DNA of 64,000 nucleotides from Cacconaster sp033811195 (GTDB taxonomy: Bacteria; Bacteroidota; Bacteroidia; Bacteroidales; UBA932). The stretch is taken from NCBI GenBank assembly GCA_033811195.1, contig JAPXOZ010000010.1:17336-81335 (forward strand), in the 5' to 3' direction. Position 1 is the stretch's first letter; every line of letters begins with the position of its first letter. A model generated the notes under the pieces. It saw nothing but the letters and a program-made list of their open reading frames with translations. It did no database searches and had not been told where the DNA came from. The position numbers and the translations under genes were made by a program. Below, piece after piece: positions 41,853-51,323 of this stretch.

Positions 41853-44800
41853 TTTTTTTAGCAGGAAGTAGTATTGTAAAGCAAGCCCCTCCCAGAGATG
41901 ATCTGGAGTAAGATATAGTGCCCTGGGATTGCTCTATGATGTTGCGACAGATGGCCAGCCCAAGACCGGTGCCTCCGCTTTTTGTGGTAAAATTGGGGTG
42001 GAAAAGTCTTTCCATATGTTCCTCGGCAACACCCTGACCATCATCTTCAAAATTCACTTTATAATAGAGCCCTTCCTCGAGTTCTACAGCATCAATCGTA
42101 ATGAGGATATGTCCTGTCCCACGCAAATTTTGGATTGACTCAATAGCATTCTGAATAATGTTGACAAAGACCCGAGAAAGCTGTTGTCTCCTTGCCGAAA
42201 CTACAGGATCGGCAACATTGTTGCGGATTTCAATTGTGATATCTTCATTGGTATCAAAGAAAAACACCTGTTCAGAAATGGCCGCATTCAGATTCACATC
42301 TACGACCTCTTCGTTGTAGAATCTTGAGAATGACGAAAATGCATTTGCTACTTCGCTGAGATTCGCTATCTGTCCCAGAATGGAGTTTAGAGTGGGCTGT
42401 ACCTGCTCTTCCCATCCGGGGCGTCCCTCTTCTTTCATTCTAATCAGATACTGTATGCGGAGTTTCATCGGGGTAAGAGGATTCTTAATTTCGTGGGCAA
42501 TCTGCCTGGCCATCTCTTTCCATGCCTGTTCGCGTTCTGCTTGCGCCAGCTGCAGCCTACTTTGATCAAGGTCATCAACCATCTTGTTGTAGGCACTCAC
42601 AAGCACTCCTATTTCATCCCTATTGTTGTGGTAGGAAATATATCTGTTCCTGTTGGATGATGTGGTCAGTCCTTGGATTCTCTCTTTAATCTCTACAAGT
42701 GGCCTGGATAGAGAGTTGGAAAGCAGCACACTTATTATGAATGCGAGGATAATCAGTACAAGGTAAATATTAATAATAGTGGCAATCATCGAAGATGAAG
42801 CACTCAACATATCCGCCGAACGAGAGAAGTAAGGAAGGTTGATAATAGCCACCATAGAGCCCTGGTTGTTGAAGAGCGGTGCATAGACCGAAAAGTATTT
42901 CATCCCGGCCACCTCCTCCATAGTGGTGTATTTTAGGGCATTGTTGTGTGTAATCTCATGATATGCATTTCCATTCATACGTTTGCCCATCAGGAACTGT
43001 TCGTAAATATCGGGCTGAGTGGTATGTATAAGACCTCCGTGAGTGTCATATAGGTTTATATCGGTTCTGATCACTTTTGACAGTTCATCCATAGCGTTAA
43101 AGAACTGTATCGACTGCACCTGACTATAAACATTTGCATATCTGCAATGCTCTGAAAGTACGCTGCGGGCAGTGGTAATCTTCTCGTCCATCTCACGCTC
43201 GTTGCTGGTTTTGTTCAGTCTGCTTATATAGTGAATACTGGCCACTCCGAGGAAGAGAATGGAGAAGATCATCGCCGAGGTAATGATAATGGTAATCTTT
43301 CTCTTGATAGACCTCTTAGGGAGAGTAAAGAGTTTGCTATCTCTTTCCCAGAATGTCATTATGGAGAAGAAGAGTCCGAAGAAAATGGCTATATAGGAAA
43401 ATGAAACAACATTTGAGAAAAATTTATGGCTGGGACGGCTAACGAGTGTTATCTCATCAGCTGAAAGCTTGTTGATAAAGTGGACATAACCCTTTTTAAT
43501 CTGCATTGAATAGCCATCAGGGCAACTCTGATCAAAAATTACTGGGTACTCATAATCGCCCTTGTAAGTAATAATACGACCATTGCTATATCTTGCAAAA
43601 GAATAATTGCGCGGAAGCCGAAGATCATTGTAACCCTCATCACCACTCAGTATGGTCGGCAAACCTTCAAACTCTGAAGAGTATTTGGACTCAATTTCCA
43701 CAAAGAGTCGGGTGACTCTAGAACTCATGGGGTCGAAGAATGTGAACAGGCCTAAATACGAAGTCAGACCATTGTACTTGTTTATATAGAAAAATCTCGA
43801 ATTAGGCGCTAAGGGCGTACCAAACCTCGTTATCTGGTCCTGATAGAAGGGGTAGCATGGCACCAGTTCGCTGCCCTGTCCCAAATCCAGCAAGTCATTA
43901 GGAGAACAAACGGTCAACTCGATATTATATTTTTGAGCAACATTACGATACAGGTAGCGTTCAAGCAGTCGACTGCGGATTACCTCTCGCCTGTCAACCG
44001 CGGTCAGCAATGAAATAATAGGATCGTGAGCTATGGTTTCTTCAACGTTGCGCAACTGTAGTTCGAGACTTAAATCTCGCTCCATGGCAAGTTTGTTGGT
44101 CCTGACACGGTTTGTCTCATATTCCTTTTCAAAACCGTATATTACAATCATCGTCACACAGTAGAACGATATTATCAACACATAGAGTGCCATATTGAAC
44201 CAGGTCAACAGTGAGAATGTCCCTCTTTTACGGAAAATTAACACCAGTAGCTGCAGCATTAGCAGAAGCCCCAGAAATATCATTGCTGAGGAAAAATAAG
44301 CCAAAATGGAATACCAGGAAAGTTCGTCGATGCGGAAAGGCTCCAGAACAATGTTGGAGTTAATAATCAGCGAACGAAACGTCAGATGAATATAGACCAC
44401 TAGAAGGAGAGTAGCCACAACTACGATCACGGTACGCACAATCCTCATATTCCTGCCGGATTGCTTGATACGTTTAACTATATGAAGCCTGGTTATGAAT
44501 ACGGCATAGGCCAGGAGAGCAATTAGTACATTATTGAGCAGAAAATTGCCTAGAGAATCAAATAGGTGATTATCTGCATAATATATTGGCGAAAATAATT
44601 CTCCCGACATATCATTACGGGCAACTACGATAAAGGCCACAACTCTAATCGCCAGAAGAAGGAGAGAAGTTATCATAAATGACAACCAGTTACGCTTTCT
44701 TACATGGAAAAGGAAGAGAGTCATCACCGCAAAAAGTATCGAAATCCACATCGGGGTTAGGTTTGTACTCCTGATAAGACTCGGACTTTCGGAAACCAGT

Positions 44801-45450
44801 GAGAAAAGCGGCAGACCCTCGATACCATAGACTACACCTGCATCATCCACGTTAACACTTACCGGATCAAAACCGGCACCAATGCGTAATTTCTTATTTG
44901 AGTGGTTTTTCAGACCTTTGTCGTCAAGATATTCCGTTTTGACTAAAATACCCGTGATGACTTTCGTTCGATATGAAGGAGAAATATAGGTATTGACTAT
45001 ATACCATGCCGAGCCGAGATTGACATACTGTTCCTCAAGTCCCAAATAAGCCAGCGGAGAACTAAAAGGATTGGCGTTGCTCAAATAATGGAGACGGTAG
45101 GTAAAAGAGTAGGCATCTACTTCATCATTACTTATCGGGAACTGGTTAGCCCATGACTGAAGCGTATCGGAGACATATTTGTAGATAACCATATCATCAG
45201 GCAAGTCGCTGAGATCTACCCATTGGTCATCCGGTGTATTAATAGCACGATAGGCATATCTTTCGATCATGTACTGCCTGTGATGGACCTGTTTTTGTAC
45301 CTTGCGTACTTCGCGACGTAGGTTATAGGTACCTGTACTGCCTACAAAGGATATAACGGCAAATACGACGGCAACAACCGCCATAAAAATCGTAAGATAT
45401 TTGTTGCCGGCTCCCGTGATCCGCTTGTATATAGTCCTGAATCCTTTCAC
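41839..45450 (-). CDS. NtrY-like multi-spanning sensor histidine kinase
   Basis: 1203 residues. About ten membrane segments in the N-terminal two thirds enclose two large extracytoplasmic regions (about 40-230 and 430-690). A further loop lies before the last helix (about 890-915), followed by HAMP (RPLVEIKERIQGL) and the kinase core: H986 (HEIKNPLTPMKL), N box (NIIQNAIESIQ), G1 (EDDGQGVAEEH) and G2 (GGTGLGLAICR). The HEIKNPLTP H box is of NtrY/NtrB type. It is the likely partner of the NtrX-like regulator encoded across der. The start is a GTG whose GTGA overlaps the rlmH stop; an in-frame ATG 22 codons later is the alternative. Confidence 0.86.
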   Translation of the reverse strand: MKGFRTIYKRITGAGNKYLTIFMAVVAVVFAVISFVGSTGTYNLRREVRKVQKQVHHRQYMIERYAYRAINTPDDQWVDLSDLPDDMVIYKYVSDTLQSWANQFPISNDEVDAYSFTYRLHYLSNANPFSSPLAYLGLEEQYVNLGSAWYIVNTYISPSYRTKVITGILVKTEYLDDKGLKNHSNKKLRIGAGFDPVSVNVDDAGVVYGIEGLPLFSLVSESPSLIRSTNLTPMWISILFAVMTLFLFHVRKRNWLSFMITSLLLLAIRVVAFIVVARNDMSGELFSPIYYADNHLFDSLGNFLLNNVLIALLAYAVFITRLHIVKRIKQSGRNMRIVRTVIVVVATLLLVVYIHLTFRSLIINSNIVLEPFRIDELSWYSILAYFSSAMIFLGLLLMLQLLVLIFRKRGTFSLLTWFNMALYVLIISFYCVTMIVIYGFEKEYETNRVRTNKLAMERDLSLELQLRNVEETIAHDPIISLLTAVDRREVIRSRLLERYLYRNVAQKYNIELTVCSPNDLLDLGQGSELVPCYPFYQDQITRFGTPLAPNSRFFYINKYNGLTSYLGLFTFFDPMSSRVTRLFVEIESKYSSEFEGLPTILSGDEGYNDLRLPRNYSFARYSNGRIITYKGDYEYPVIFDQSCPDGYSMQIKKGYVHFINKLSADEITLVSRPSHKFFSNVVSFSYIAIFFGLFFSIMTFWERDSKLFTLPKRSIKRKITIIITSAMIFSILFLGVASIHYISRLNKTSNEREMDEKITTARSVLSEHCRYANVYSQVQSIQFFNAMDELSKVIRTDINLYDTHGGLIHTTQPDIYEQFLMGKRMNGNAYHEITHNNALKYTTMEEVAGMKYFSVYAPLFNNQGSMVAIINLPYFSRSADMLSASSSMIATIINIYLVLIILAFIISVLLSNSLSRPLVEIKERIQGLTTSSNRNRYISYHNNRDEIGVLVSAYNKMVDDLDQSRLQLAQAEREQAWKEMARQIAHEIKNPLTPMKLRIQYLIRMKEEGRPGWEEQVQPTLNSILGQIANLSEVANAFSSFSRFYNEEVVDVNLNAAISEQVFFFDTNEDITIEIRNNVADPVVSARRQQLSRVFVNIIQNAIESIQNLRGTGHILITIDAVELEEGLYYKVNFEDDGQGVAEEHMERLFHPNFTTKSGGTGLGLAICRNIIEQSQGTISYSRSSLGGACFTILLPAKKITSF

Positions 45451-45920
45451 TTGTGGTGGTATGGCTCGCCTTTAATGATAGTGAATGCCCTGTATAATTG
45501 TTCGACAAAAATCAGGCGCACCATCTGATGAGAAAATGTCATCTGCGAAAGAGAAAATTTTCCGTCCGCACGCTGATATACTTTTTCCGAAAATCCGTAT
45601 GCACCTCCTATCACAAAGACCAAGTCTTTTGATCCATATGTCATTTTTTGCTCCAAATGTCGTGCCCAATCTTCAGAAGAGTACATCTTGCCATGCTCGT
45701 CAAGTAAGATCACATCATCCGAACTCTTTAACCTGGCAAGAATAAGTTCCCCTTCTCTCTCTTTTATTTGTTCTACAGAGAGCGCTGATGTCTGTTTCAA
45801 TTCGGGAATAACCGTCATTTCAAAAGGCACATAGTGCTTTAGACGACTGATATAGAGCCTGATTCCCGCCTGGAGCCAGCCTTCTACGCTCTTGCCTACA
45901 AGAAGAAGTTTGACTTTCAT
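45447..45920 (-). CDS. rlmH: 23S rRNA (pseudouridine1915-N3)-methyltransferase
   Basis: 157 residues of the SPOUT class. RlmH methylates pseudouridine 1915 in helix 69 of 23S rRNA. The knot motifs LVFVIGGAYGFSE and LSLSQMTFSHQMVRLIFVEQLYRAF-type ending (KFSLSQMTFSHQMVR) are complete. The last 4 bases overlap the kinase start, so the kinase is probably translated with it. A -7 box lies only 5 bases upstream of the ATG. Confidence 0.96.
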   Translation of the reverse strand: MKVKLLLVGKSVEGWLQAGIRLYISRLKHYVPFEMTVIPELKQTSALSVEQIKEREGELILARLKSSDDVILLDEHGKMYSSEDWARHLEQKMTYGSKDLVFVIGGAYGFSEKVYQRADGKFSLSQMTFSHQMVRLIFVEQLYRAFTIIKGEPYHHK

Positions 45921-45924
45921 ACCA

Positions 45925-45932
45925 CAAAAATA
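45925..45932 (-). promoter_or_regulatory. -7 box for rlmH (leaderless candidate)
   Basis: Minus strand TATTTTTG, ending 5 bases before the rlmH ATG, so the transcript would start at or within the start codon region. Confidence 0.4.
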
Positions 45933-46027
45933 ACATTTTTAGAGGGAATATTTCTTTCGATGGCTTGATTTTTGCTCATTTACGATATAATAAGCAGTTT
46001 TATTATTTCTTAAACCTATAACGCCAA

Positions 46028-46462
46028 ATGAAGAAGATTTTAATATTGGCACTGTTCGGGATGTTATCTCTTGCTGTACCGGCTCAGACGATGCAGCTGA
46101 TTAGGACTTCCCAGACCAATGTCCAGAGCAATACCGAGCAGGATGTATTCACCCCTATCGGCAAATATATCCAATCTGGCGACTATGAAAAACTCTCCGC
46201 CTGGTTTGCCGATAACCTTGAGTTAAATATATTAGGTGCAATCAATTATTGTACCCGCAACCAGGCACGTCTGATTATCAAGAACTTTTTCACCAACTAT
46301 ACCCCAAAAAAGTTTACTATTATCCACAAGAGTGGTAAAGCCCCCATGAAATATGCGGTTGGATCACTTACCGCGGGCGGCGAAAAATTCAGAGTTATAC
46401 TCTACGTCAAAACTACTGACGGAGTCAATTCTATACAACAACTTAAGGTCGAACGGGAGTAG
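46028..46462 (+). CDS. Exported DUF4783 protein
   Basis: 144 residues with a signal peptide (1-20, VPAQ). The remaining sequence (FTPIGKYIQSGDYEKLSAWF, NYCTRNQARLIIKNFF) matches the DUF4783 family, a SnoaL/NTF2-like fold of unknown function in Bacteroidetes. It is convergent with the phosphatase gene and overlaps it by 20 bases at the 3' ends. No enzyme function should be assumed. Confidence 0.8.
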   Translation: MKKILILALFGMLSLAVPAQTMQLIRTSQTNVQSNTEQDVFTPIGKYIQSGDYEKLSAWFADNLELNILGAINYCTRNQARLIIKNFFTNYTPKKFTIIHKSGKAPMKYAVGSLTAGGEKFRVILYVKTTDGVNSIQQLKVERE

Positions 46463-47297
46463 GAATATCCATTCGGCCCACAATTACACCTTGCCCTCCG
46501 CTTTGAACAATAACCACTTTGCGGCCAGCGAGGTTTTCTATTTCTACGGCATTCTTTAGGAAGGTGTGGGAATGCCCTCCGATGATAATATCAATATCTT
46601 TTGAATTTTCTGCCATCAGAATATCCGAAGGATGCTCCATTGAACCGCCTTGATGGCCAAAATGAGATAGAAGTATCACAAGATCGCATTTTTTCTCATG
46701 TTTGAGCCATGCAGCCCATTTATTGACTTCAGAGATTGCATCCAAACGAACAAGACCTTCAAGATGACTGTTGAGCACAACCCCTTCAAGATATGATGTA
46801 ACTCCTACTATACCAATTTTCAATCCGGCGCGTCGAATGATGGAGTAAGGCTTTACATAATCTTTCAAAACCGAACCCGAGAAGTCATAATTGCAGGTTA
46901 TGGTTACAAATTCGGCCGATGCAAGACGTCTTGCAAGCTCTTCCTGGCCATTGTCAAACTCGTGGTTACCTAAAGTTACCACATCATATCCGAGGGCATT
47001 CATAAGCTCTATCTCCAAGTCACCTTTTGCCACAGTAAAATAGGGTGTACCCTGATTGTAATCACCGGCATCAAGTAACAAGACATTGCGACGGCCAACC
47101 TCTTTCCTGACAGAATTGATATATTGCAGGCGGCGTTCTACACCACCTTTATCACGGTCACGGCCTACCCTTACCGGCTCGATCTGGCTATGAGTATCAT
47201 TTGTGTGAAGTATTACAAGCTGTCTGGGCGAGCAAGATGCTGCCATTACGGTTACTGCAACACACAAAAGAGCATATTGAATAATTTTCTGTCTCAT
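46443..47297 (-). CDS. 5'-nucleotidase-type metallophosphatase (catalytic half), lipoprotein
   Basis: 284 residues with a lipobox (MAASC, lipidated C22). The metal-site motifs of UshA-type nucleotidases are complete: HTNDTHSQIE (31-40), LDAGDYNQG, LGNHEFDNG, LSHFGHQG and GGHSHTF. It lacks the substrate-binding C-terminal domain, which is encoded by the gene directly upstream (4-base overlap). The two proteins together probably make one periplasmic nucleotide-degrading enzyme that supplies phosphate or nucleosides. Confidence 0.9.
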   Translation of the reverse strand: MRQKIIQYALLCVAVTVMAASCSPRQLVILHTNDTHSQIEPVRVGRDRDKGGVERRLQYINSVRKEVGRRNVLLLDAGDYNQGTPYFTVAKGDLEIELMNALGYDVVTLGNHEFDNGQEELARRLASAEFVTITCNYDFSGSVLKDYVKPYSIIRRAGLKIGIVGVTSYLEGVVLNSHLEGLVRLDAISEVNKWAAWLKHEKKCDLVILLSHFGHQGGSMEHPSDILMAENSKDIDIIIGGHSHTFLKNAVEIENLAGRKVVIVQSGGQGVIVGRMDIPTPVRP

Positions 47298-48058
47298 CTT
47301 AGAGAATCCTCCATATTCTTAACAATAACACGTCCATCATTTTTGAGAGAAATAATTTCACCACGTGCGGTCATCTCCCTGATATAATCCACAATGGCGT
47401 CACGAATGAAAATATTCTCCAGATTGGTAATGTTGTTGGCAAAATCACCCACACTCAACCGGTCACCGCCATCCATCAGGAAGTTGATGGTAGCAAATCT
47501 ATAATTCTTTTCCGGATCTATAGGTTCCCCTCCCACAGTGAGCGACTCGAGTTGGCGTCCGTCAAATACCACCTGCACATTGCTCAACGCCTCAACACGG
47601 CCACGTGAAGCCATATTTCTTAGAAATTTGTCCAGATCAGCTCCCAAGATATCAAAGGTTACGAGATAATTGTCGAATGGAAAAATCGAAAATATGTCAT
47701 AAACCCTCACTGCACCTTTAGGAAGTGAGGTACGAATACCTCCGAAGTTGGTCATAGCCACATCTACCTTAGAGCCGGTCTCCTTCTCAGCAACTGCACG
47801 GATTACATCCACCGCAAAATTGGAAAGAGGGCCTTCAGGAATACCTTTATCATATTCTTCGTCGGAATAGCCGATGATTTCCATTAATGGAGCTACCATA
47901 GGTTCATATTTACTAATTATTTTAGTGGCTGTTAAATCCTTAATATCACCCCACGTTGCATCCATAGCAACTGTCGTCCAGCTATAATTGATCTGGGCGT
48001 AAGCCGCAGTAATTCCAAGCAGGAACAGTAAAGTTAAAAAGAGACTTTTGATCTTCAT
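47294..48058 (-). CDS. 5'-nucleotidase C-terminal (substrate-binding) domain protein
   Basis: 254 residues with a signal peptide (1-21, AYAQ). From about residue 75 it matches the 5'-nucleotidase C domain: SNFAVDVIRAVAEKE, MTNFGGIRTSLPKGAV, FPFDNYLVTFDILGADL and the aromatic binding segment YRFATINFLMDGGDRL. It lacks a metallophosphatase domain. It is followed by the catalytic half with an ATGA overlap. It begins 4 bases after the ABC permease. Confidence 0.9.
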   Translation of the reverse strand: MKIKSLFLTLLFLLGITAAYAQINYSWTTVAMDATWGDIKDLTATKIISKYEPMVAPLMEIIGYSDEEYDKGIPEGPLSNFAVDVIRAVAEKETGSKVDVAMTNFGGIRTSLPKGAVRVYDIFSIFPFDNYLVTFDILGADLDKFLRNMASRGRVEALSNVQVVFDGRQLESLTVGGEPIDPEKNYRFATINFLMDGGDRLSVGDFANNITNLENIFIRDAIVDYIREMTARGEIISLKNDGRVIVKNMEDSLR

Positions 48059-48062
48059 TGTT

Positions 48063-49355
48063 CTAATTTTTTATCTTAATCCATTTCCAAAGATCTTTGA
48101 AGGAAGCTTTTTTGCCGTAGGTCAGAATACCTACCTTATATATCTTAGCCGAAATTACAGCCATCAAAAGGAAGGTTGCCAGCAGTAGGATTATAGAGAG
48201 AGCCAGCTCCCAGAAGGGCACTACGCCAAAAGGAATACGTGCCATCATTACCATAGGAGAGGTGAAGGGTATGATGGAAGCCCAAAAAGCAAGCGACCCG
48301 GTAGGATTCTGGAAAGTAGGAATCATCAGGAAGAGGCCTATAATCAGGGGAATAGTGATAGGCATCGAAAGTTGTCCCGTGTCCGCCTCATTATCCACTG
48401 CTGCACCAACTGCTGCAAACATACCCGCATATAGTAAATATCCAAGCACGAAATAGATTAAGAAGCAGCTTAATATATAACCGAATCTCACCTCTGAAAT
48501 TCCTTTCAGAATAGAACCCATACCGGCTACATCAGCTGATTCCATAGTTCCAACGATATCGCCACCCATCAGAAAACCTGCAACCGAAACTAGAACCAGA
48601 GTGAGTACTACCCATATCAAAAACTGTGTCAAGGCGACAAGTGCAATTCCTAAAATCTTACCGATCATAAGTTCCACCGATTTGACAGAGGAAACAATCA
48701 CCTCTACTATGCGGCCACTCTTCTCCTCAATCACCCCTCGCATAACCATGTTGCCAAACATAAAGATGAACATATAAATCAACAAACTCATTATGTATGA
48801 GAGCGCCATATAGATCTCAGCCGACTCCTCCTTTTCACCCTCTTCTGTGAGAGTCAATGTTGTAATCTGCACATCTGTCTTCACCTCCTCAAGAATGCGG
48901 TCGAGATCGGATATATTGTATAGTGAGAGTTTCATTGCCTCCACGGCTTTGTTGACTTTGCGAGAAATATCACTCTTGATATCCACATTTAAGGGCTCAG
49001 CAGAGTAAGCCACAACCTGTACGTTGTTGGCAGAATCAAGCTCCGAGATTCCCACAAGCGCATAAGCATCCAGATTATTGAAATCTTGCTTTAGCTGTTC
49101 CAAGGTACTGCCGTCAGGCGCAATGACATATTCTACAGTAGAACTGCTTTCGAGATAAGGGACCACTATGCCTGAACCATCCTGTACCATAACCTTCTCC
49201 GTATCCTTGCCGCCCACAAACATCAGTACGGTAGGCACAATGAAGAGTGCGGCTAGCAGCACGGGAGTAAGAATTGTTGTCAGAATAAAGGATTTTTTCT
49301 TGACGCGCACCATATATTCGCGTCCCAATATTATACCTATCTTATTTAAATTCAT
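48063..49355 (-). CDS. ABC-2 type transporter permease (NatB-like)
   Basis: 430 residues with one N-terminal helix (about 22-45), a long extracytoplasmic domain (about 50-190) and five C-terminal helices (about 195-410). This is the layout of NatB/YhaP-type ABC-2 exporter permeases. The MVRVKKKSFILTTILTPVLLA start is characteristic of the Bacteroidetes group. It pairs with the ATPase 9 bases upstream. Substrate unknown; sodium or antimicrobial export is described for relatives. Confidence 0.88.
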   Translation of the reverse strand: MNLNKIGIILGREYMVRVKKKSFILTTILTPVLLAALFIVPTVLMFVGGKDTEKVMVQDGSGIVVPYLESSSTVEYVIAPDGSTLEQLKQDFNNLDAYALVGISELDSANNVQVVAYSAEPLNVDIKSDISRKVNKAVEAMKLSLYNISDLDRILEEVKTDVQITTLTLTEEGEKEESAEIYMALSYIMSLLIYMFIFMFGNMVMRGVIEEKSGRIVEVIVSSVKSVELMIGKILGIALVALTQFLIWVVLTLVLVSVAGFLMGGDIVGTMESADVAGMGSILKGISEVRFGYILSCFLIYFVLGYLLYAGMFAAVGAAVDNEADTGQLSMPITIPLIIGLFLMIPTFQNPTGSLAFWASIIPFTSPMVMMARIPFGVVPFWELALSIILLLATFLLMAVISAKIYKVGILTYGKKASFKDLWKWIKIKN

Positions 49356-49364
49356 GGCTCCCTC

Positions 49365-50267
49365 CTATTTTTCGCTTACAAGTTTAATGAAAATGTCGTT
49401 CATGCGCGGTACTAACTCCTTATAGGAGACAACATCCACAACGCCCAGCAATTCCGGAAGAATCTGCTGTGAGCCAACCCCGTCGCTAACATCGAGTATC
49501 GCTCTCCTTAAATGTTTGTATTCTTCATCCAGAGAGATGGTGAAATATTTGAAACATGTAGCAAGAGGTTGGGAGGAGCGATAGAGCACCTCCACCTGAT
49601 TGGAGCCATATTTTTCGCGGATCTGTCCCGTTGGACCCGATACTACTAATTTTGCACGGTTAATCAGTGCTATATCGTCACAGAGTTCCTCAACCGATTC
49701 CATATTATGGGTGGAAAGAATTATGGTAGCCCCCTCCTCCTTCATTCTAAGAATTTCGTTTCTAATGAGCTGCACATTGACCGGATCGAAACCTGCAAAA
49801 GGTTCGTCCAGGATCAGCAGGGAGGGTTTGTGGAGCACAGTGGTGATAAACTGCACCTTTTGGGCCATACCCTTGGAGAGCTCCTCAACCTTTTTGTCCC
49901 ACCAGCTTCGAATACCGAATTTGACAAACCACTCTTTGAGTTCTTTCTTCGCTTCTGCCATGGAGAGACCCTTCAGACGTGCAAGATAGATGGCCTGCTC
50001 CCCTACCTTCATCTTTTTGTAAAGACCGCGTTCTTCCGGCAGATAGCCGATTTCGCGTACCATTTCATCGTTCATCAGTTTGCCGTTATAAATAATTTCA
50101 CCTGCTGTAGGGATGGTTATACGGTTGATGATACGTATTAGGGTGGTCTTACCGGCCCCATTCGGGCCCAGCAGACCAAAAACACGCCCCTTTTCCGCCT
50201 CTATCGAGACATTGTCAAGAGCCGTAAAGTCACCGAACTTCTTAGTGACGGATATGCATTCCAACAT
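49365..50267 (-). CDS. ABC transporter ATP-binding protein (NatA-like)
   Basis: 300 residues with Walker A GPNGAGKTT (about 34-42), a Q-loop, a signature-like ELSKGMAQKVQF (LSKGM in place of LSGGQ), Walker B LLILDEPFAGFD and H-loop STHNMESVE. The last 70 residues fit the DUF4162 tail of ABC-2 exporters. First gene of the ATPase-permease-nucleotidase operon; the -7 box is at 50284-50291. Confidence 0.92.
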   Translation of the reverse strand: MLECISVTKKFGDFTALDNVSIEAEKGRVFGLLGPNGAGKTTLIRIINRITIPTAGEIIYNGKLMNDEMVREIGYLPEERGLYKKMKVGEQAIYLARLKGLSMAEAKKELKEWFVKFGIRSWWDKKVEELSKGMAQKVQFITTVLHKPSLLILDEPFAGFDPVNVQLIRNEILRMKEEGATIILSTHNMESVEELCDDIALINRAKLVVSGPTGQIREKYGSNQVEVLYRSSQPLATCFKYFTISLDEEYKHLRRAILDVSDGVGSQQILPELLGVVDVVSYKELVPRMNDIFIKLVSEK

Positions 50268-50283
50268 TTTTTACTGTTTTTAA

Positions 50284-50291
50284 CAAAATTA
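50284..50291 (-). promoter_or_regulatory. -7 box of the ABC exporter/5'-nucleotidase operon
   Basis: Minus strand TAATTTTG, 17 bases before the ATPase ATG. It puts four genes (ABC ATPase, permease and the two nucleotidase halves) under one promoter. Confidence 0.5.
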
Positions 50292-50334
50292 TGTAAAGGT
50301 AATCAAAATATCGGTTTGTTCTCAGTAATCAATC

Positions 50335-51291
50335 TTATTTATGGTATCTCGAAAGTTTAGAACCTCTGTCGGGAGTCAATATATTATTTTGTACCAGATC
50401 GTTAAAGTTCCATTGCAATGTATCGGTGACACTACGGTAACGAAGTATGCCTTTTGCGGCAAAACTCCCTACATAGGGGTGCGTGACAAGTTCCTCTTTT
50501 GTCAATGACCAGAAATCAAAACGCTTTACATAGCTACTGTCAGCCTGGACAGCAAAGGCAAAACCATCGAAACGTTCCTGGTCTATACCATCAATCTCCA
50601 TCAGTTGCTGCGGATCAAAAAAACCGCCCAGACGCTCCCTGTATTCGATAATCCGGCGTGCATAATAAGGACCTATACCCCTAAGAGTGACCAGAGCCGC
50701 ACTATCGGCTATGTTTAGTTCCAATTTCGGTATATCTATAAATGACTCCAAACGCTGATAAAGGGTATCCGACACCACATACATTTTAGCAAAGTCCTCC
50801 TTTCTACGGAATTTACCACCTTTATTTCGGTAATTTAAGATCACCTCTGCCTGGCGTTCGGAGAGTCCGAGCCGTACCAGCTCTTCCAAAGAAACTGTGT
50901 TGGGATCGAATGTAAATGACTCCACTTTTCGTGGTGGCCTGTTTAGCTTGCTGTAACTATTTACAGGAGCCGGATATCCCCCATAACGTGTCCGCCCATT
51001 GTTATCTACAAATGAATTACTCTTGCTTCTATTCTTGTTGGAAGGATATACTTCGGAAGAGAACTCCGGAGAAAATTGCAATCCCGGTGATAGCAGAGAA
51101 TCCTCTACCTTTAAAGGGTGGTATGAGCGATCTATAATCTTTTTTGCTCCCGTTTGCGGAGCCTCTCTGTTGATCACTTTTTCAAAGAAAATCGCTGCCT
51201 GAAATCCAATGATTAGAAATACTAGTGCAATCACACCGGATGCAGCGCTCTTTTTCACTTTTTCTTTCCTCTTCATATCTACCTTGCTCAT
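50335..51291 (-). CDS. Helix-hairpin-helix (ComEA-like) membrane protein
   Basis: 318 residues with an N-terminal helix (about 17-36), a low-complexity linker rich in S, N, K and P, and three successive helix-hairpin-helix units from about residue 130 (TVSLEELVRLGLSERQAEVIL, ELNIADSAALVTLRGIGPYYARRI, ELVTHPYVGSFAAKGIL). The GIGPYYARRI unit is the ComEA-type DNA-binding form. It may bind double-stranded DNA at the envelope, as in uptake; no other competence gene is present here. It lies 32 bases after rsmI, same direction. Confidence 0.85.
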   Translation of the reverse strand: MSKVDMKRKEKVKKSAASGVIALVFLIIGFQAAIFFEKVINREAPQTGAKKIIDRSYHPLKVEDSLLSPGLQFSPEFSSEVYPSNKNRSKSNSFVDNNGRTRYGGYPAPVNSYSKLNRPPRKVESFTFDPNTVSLEELVRLGLSERQAEVILNYRNKGGKFRRKEDFAKMYVVSDTLYQRLESFIDIPKLELNIADSAALVTLRGIGPYYARRIIEYRERLGGFFDPQQLMEIDGIDQERFDGFAFAVQADSSYVKRFDFWSLTKEELVTHPYVGSFAAKGILRYRSVTDTLQWNFNDLVQNNILTPDRGSKLSRYHK

Positions 51292-51323
51292 TAAAGTGTT
51301 TGTAAACTTATGATTGCCGGATG

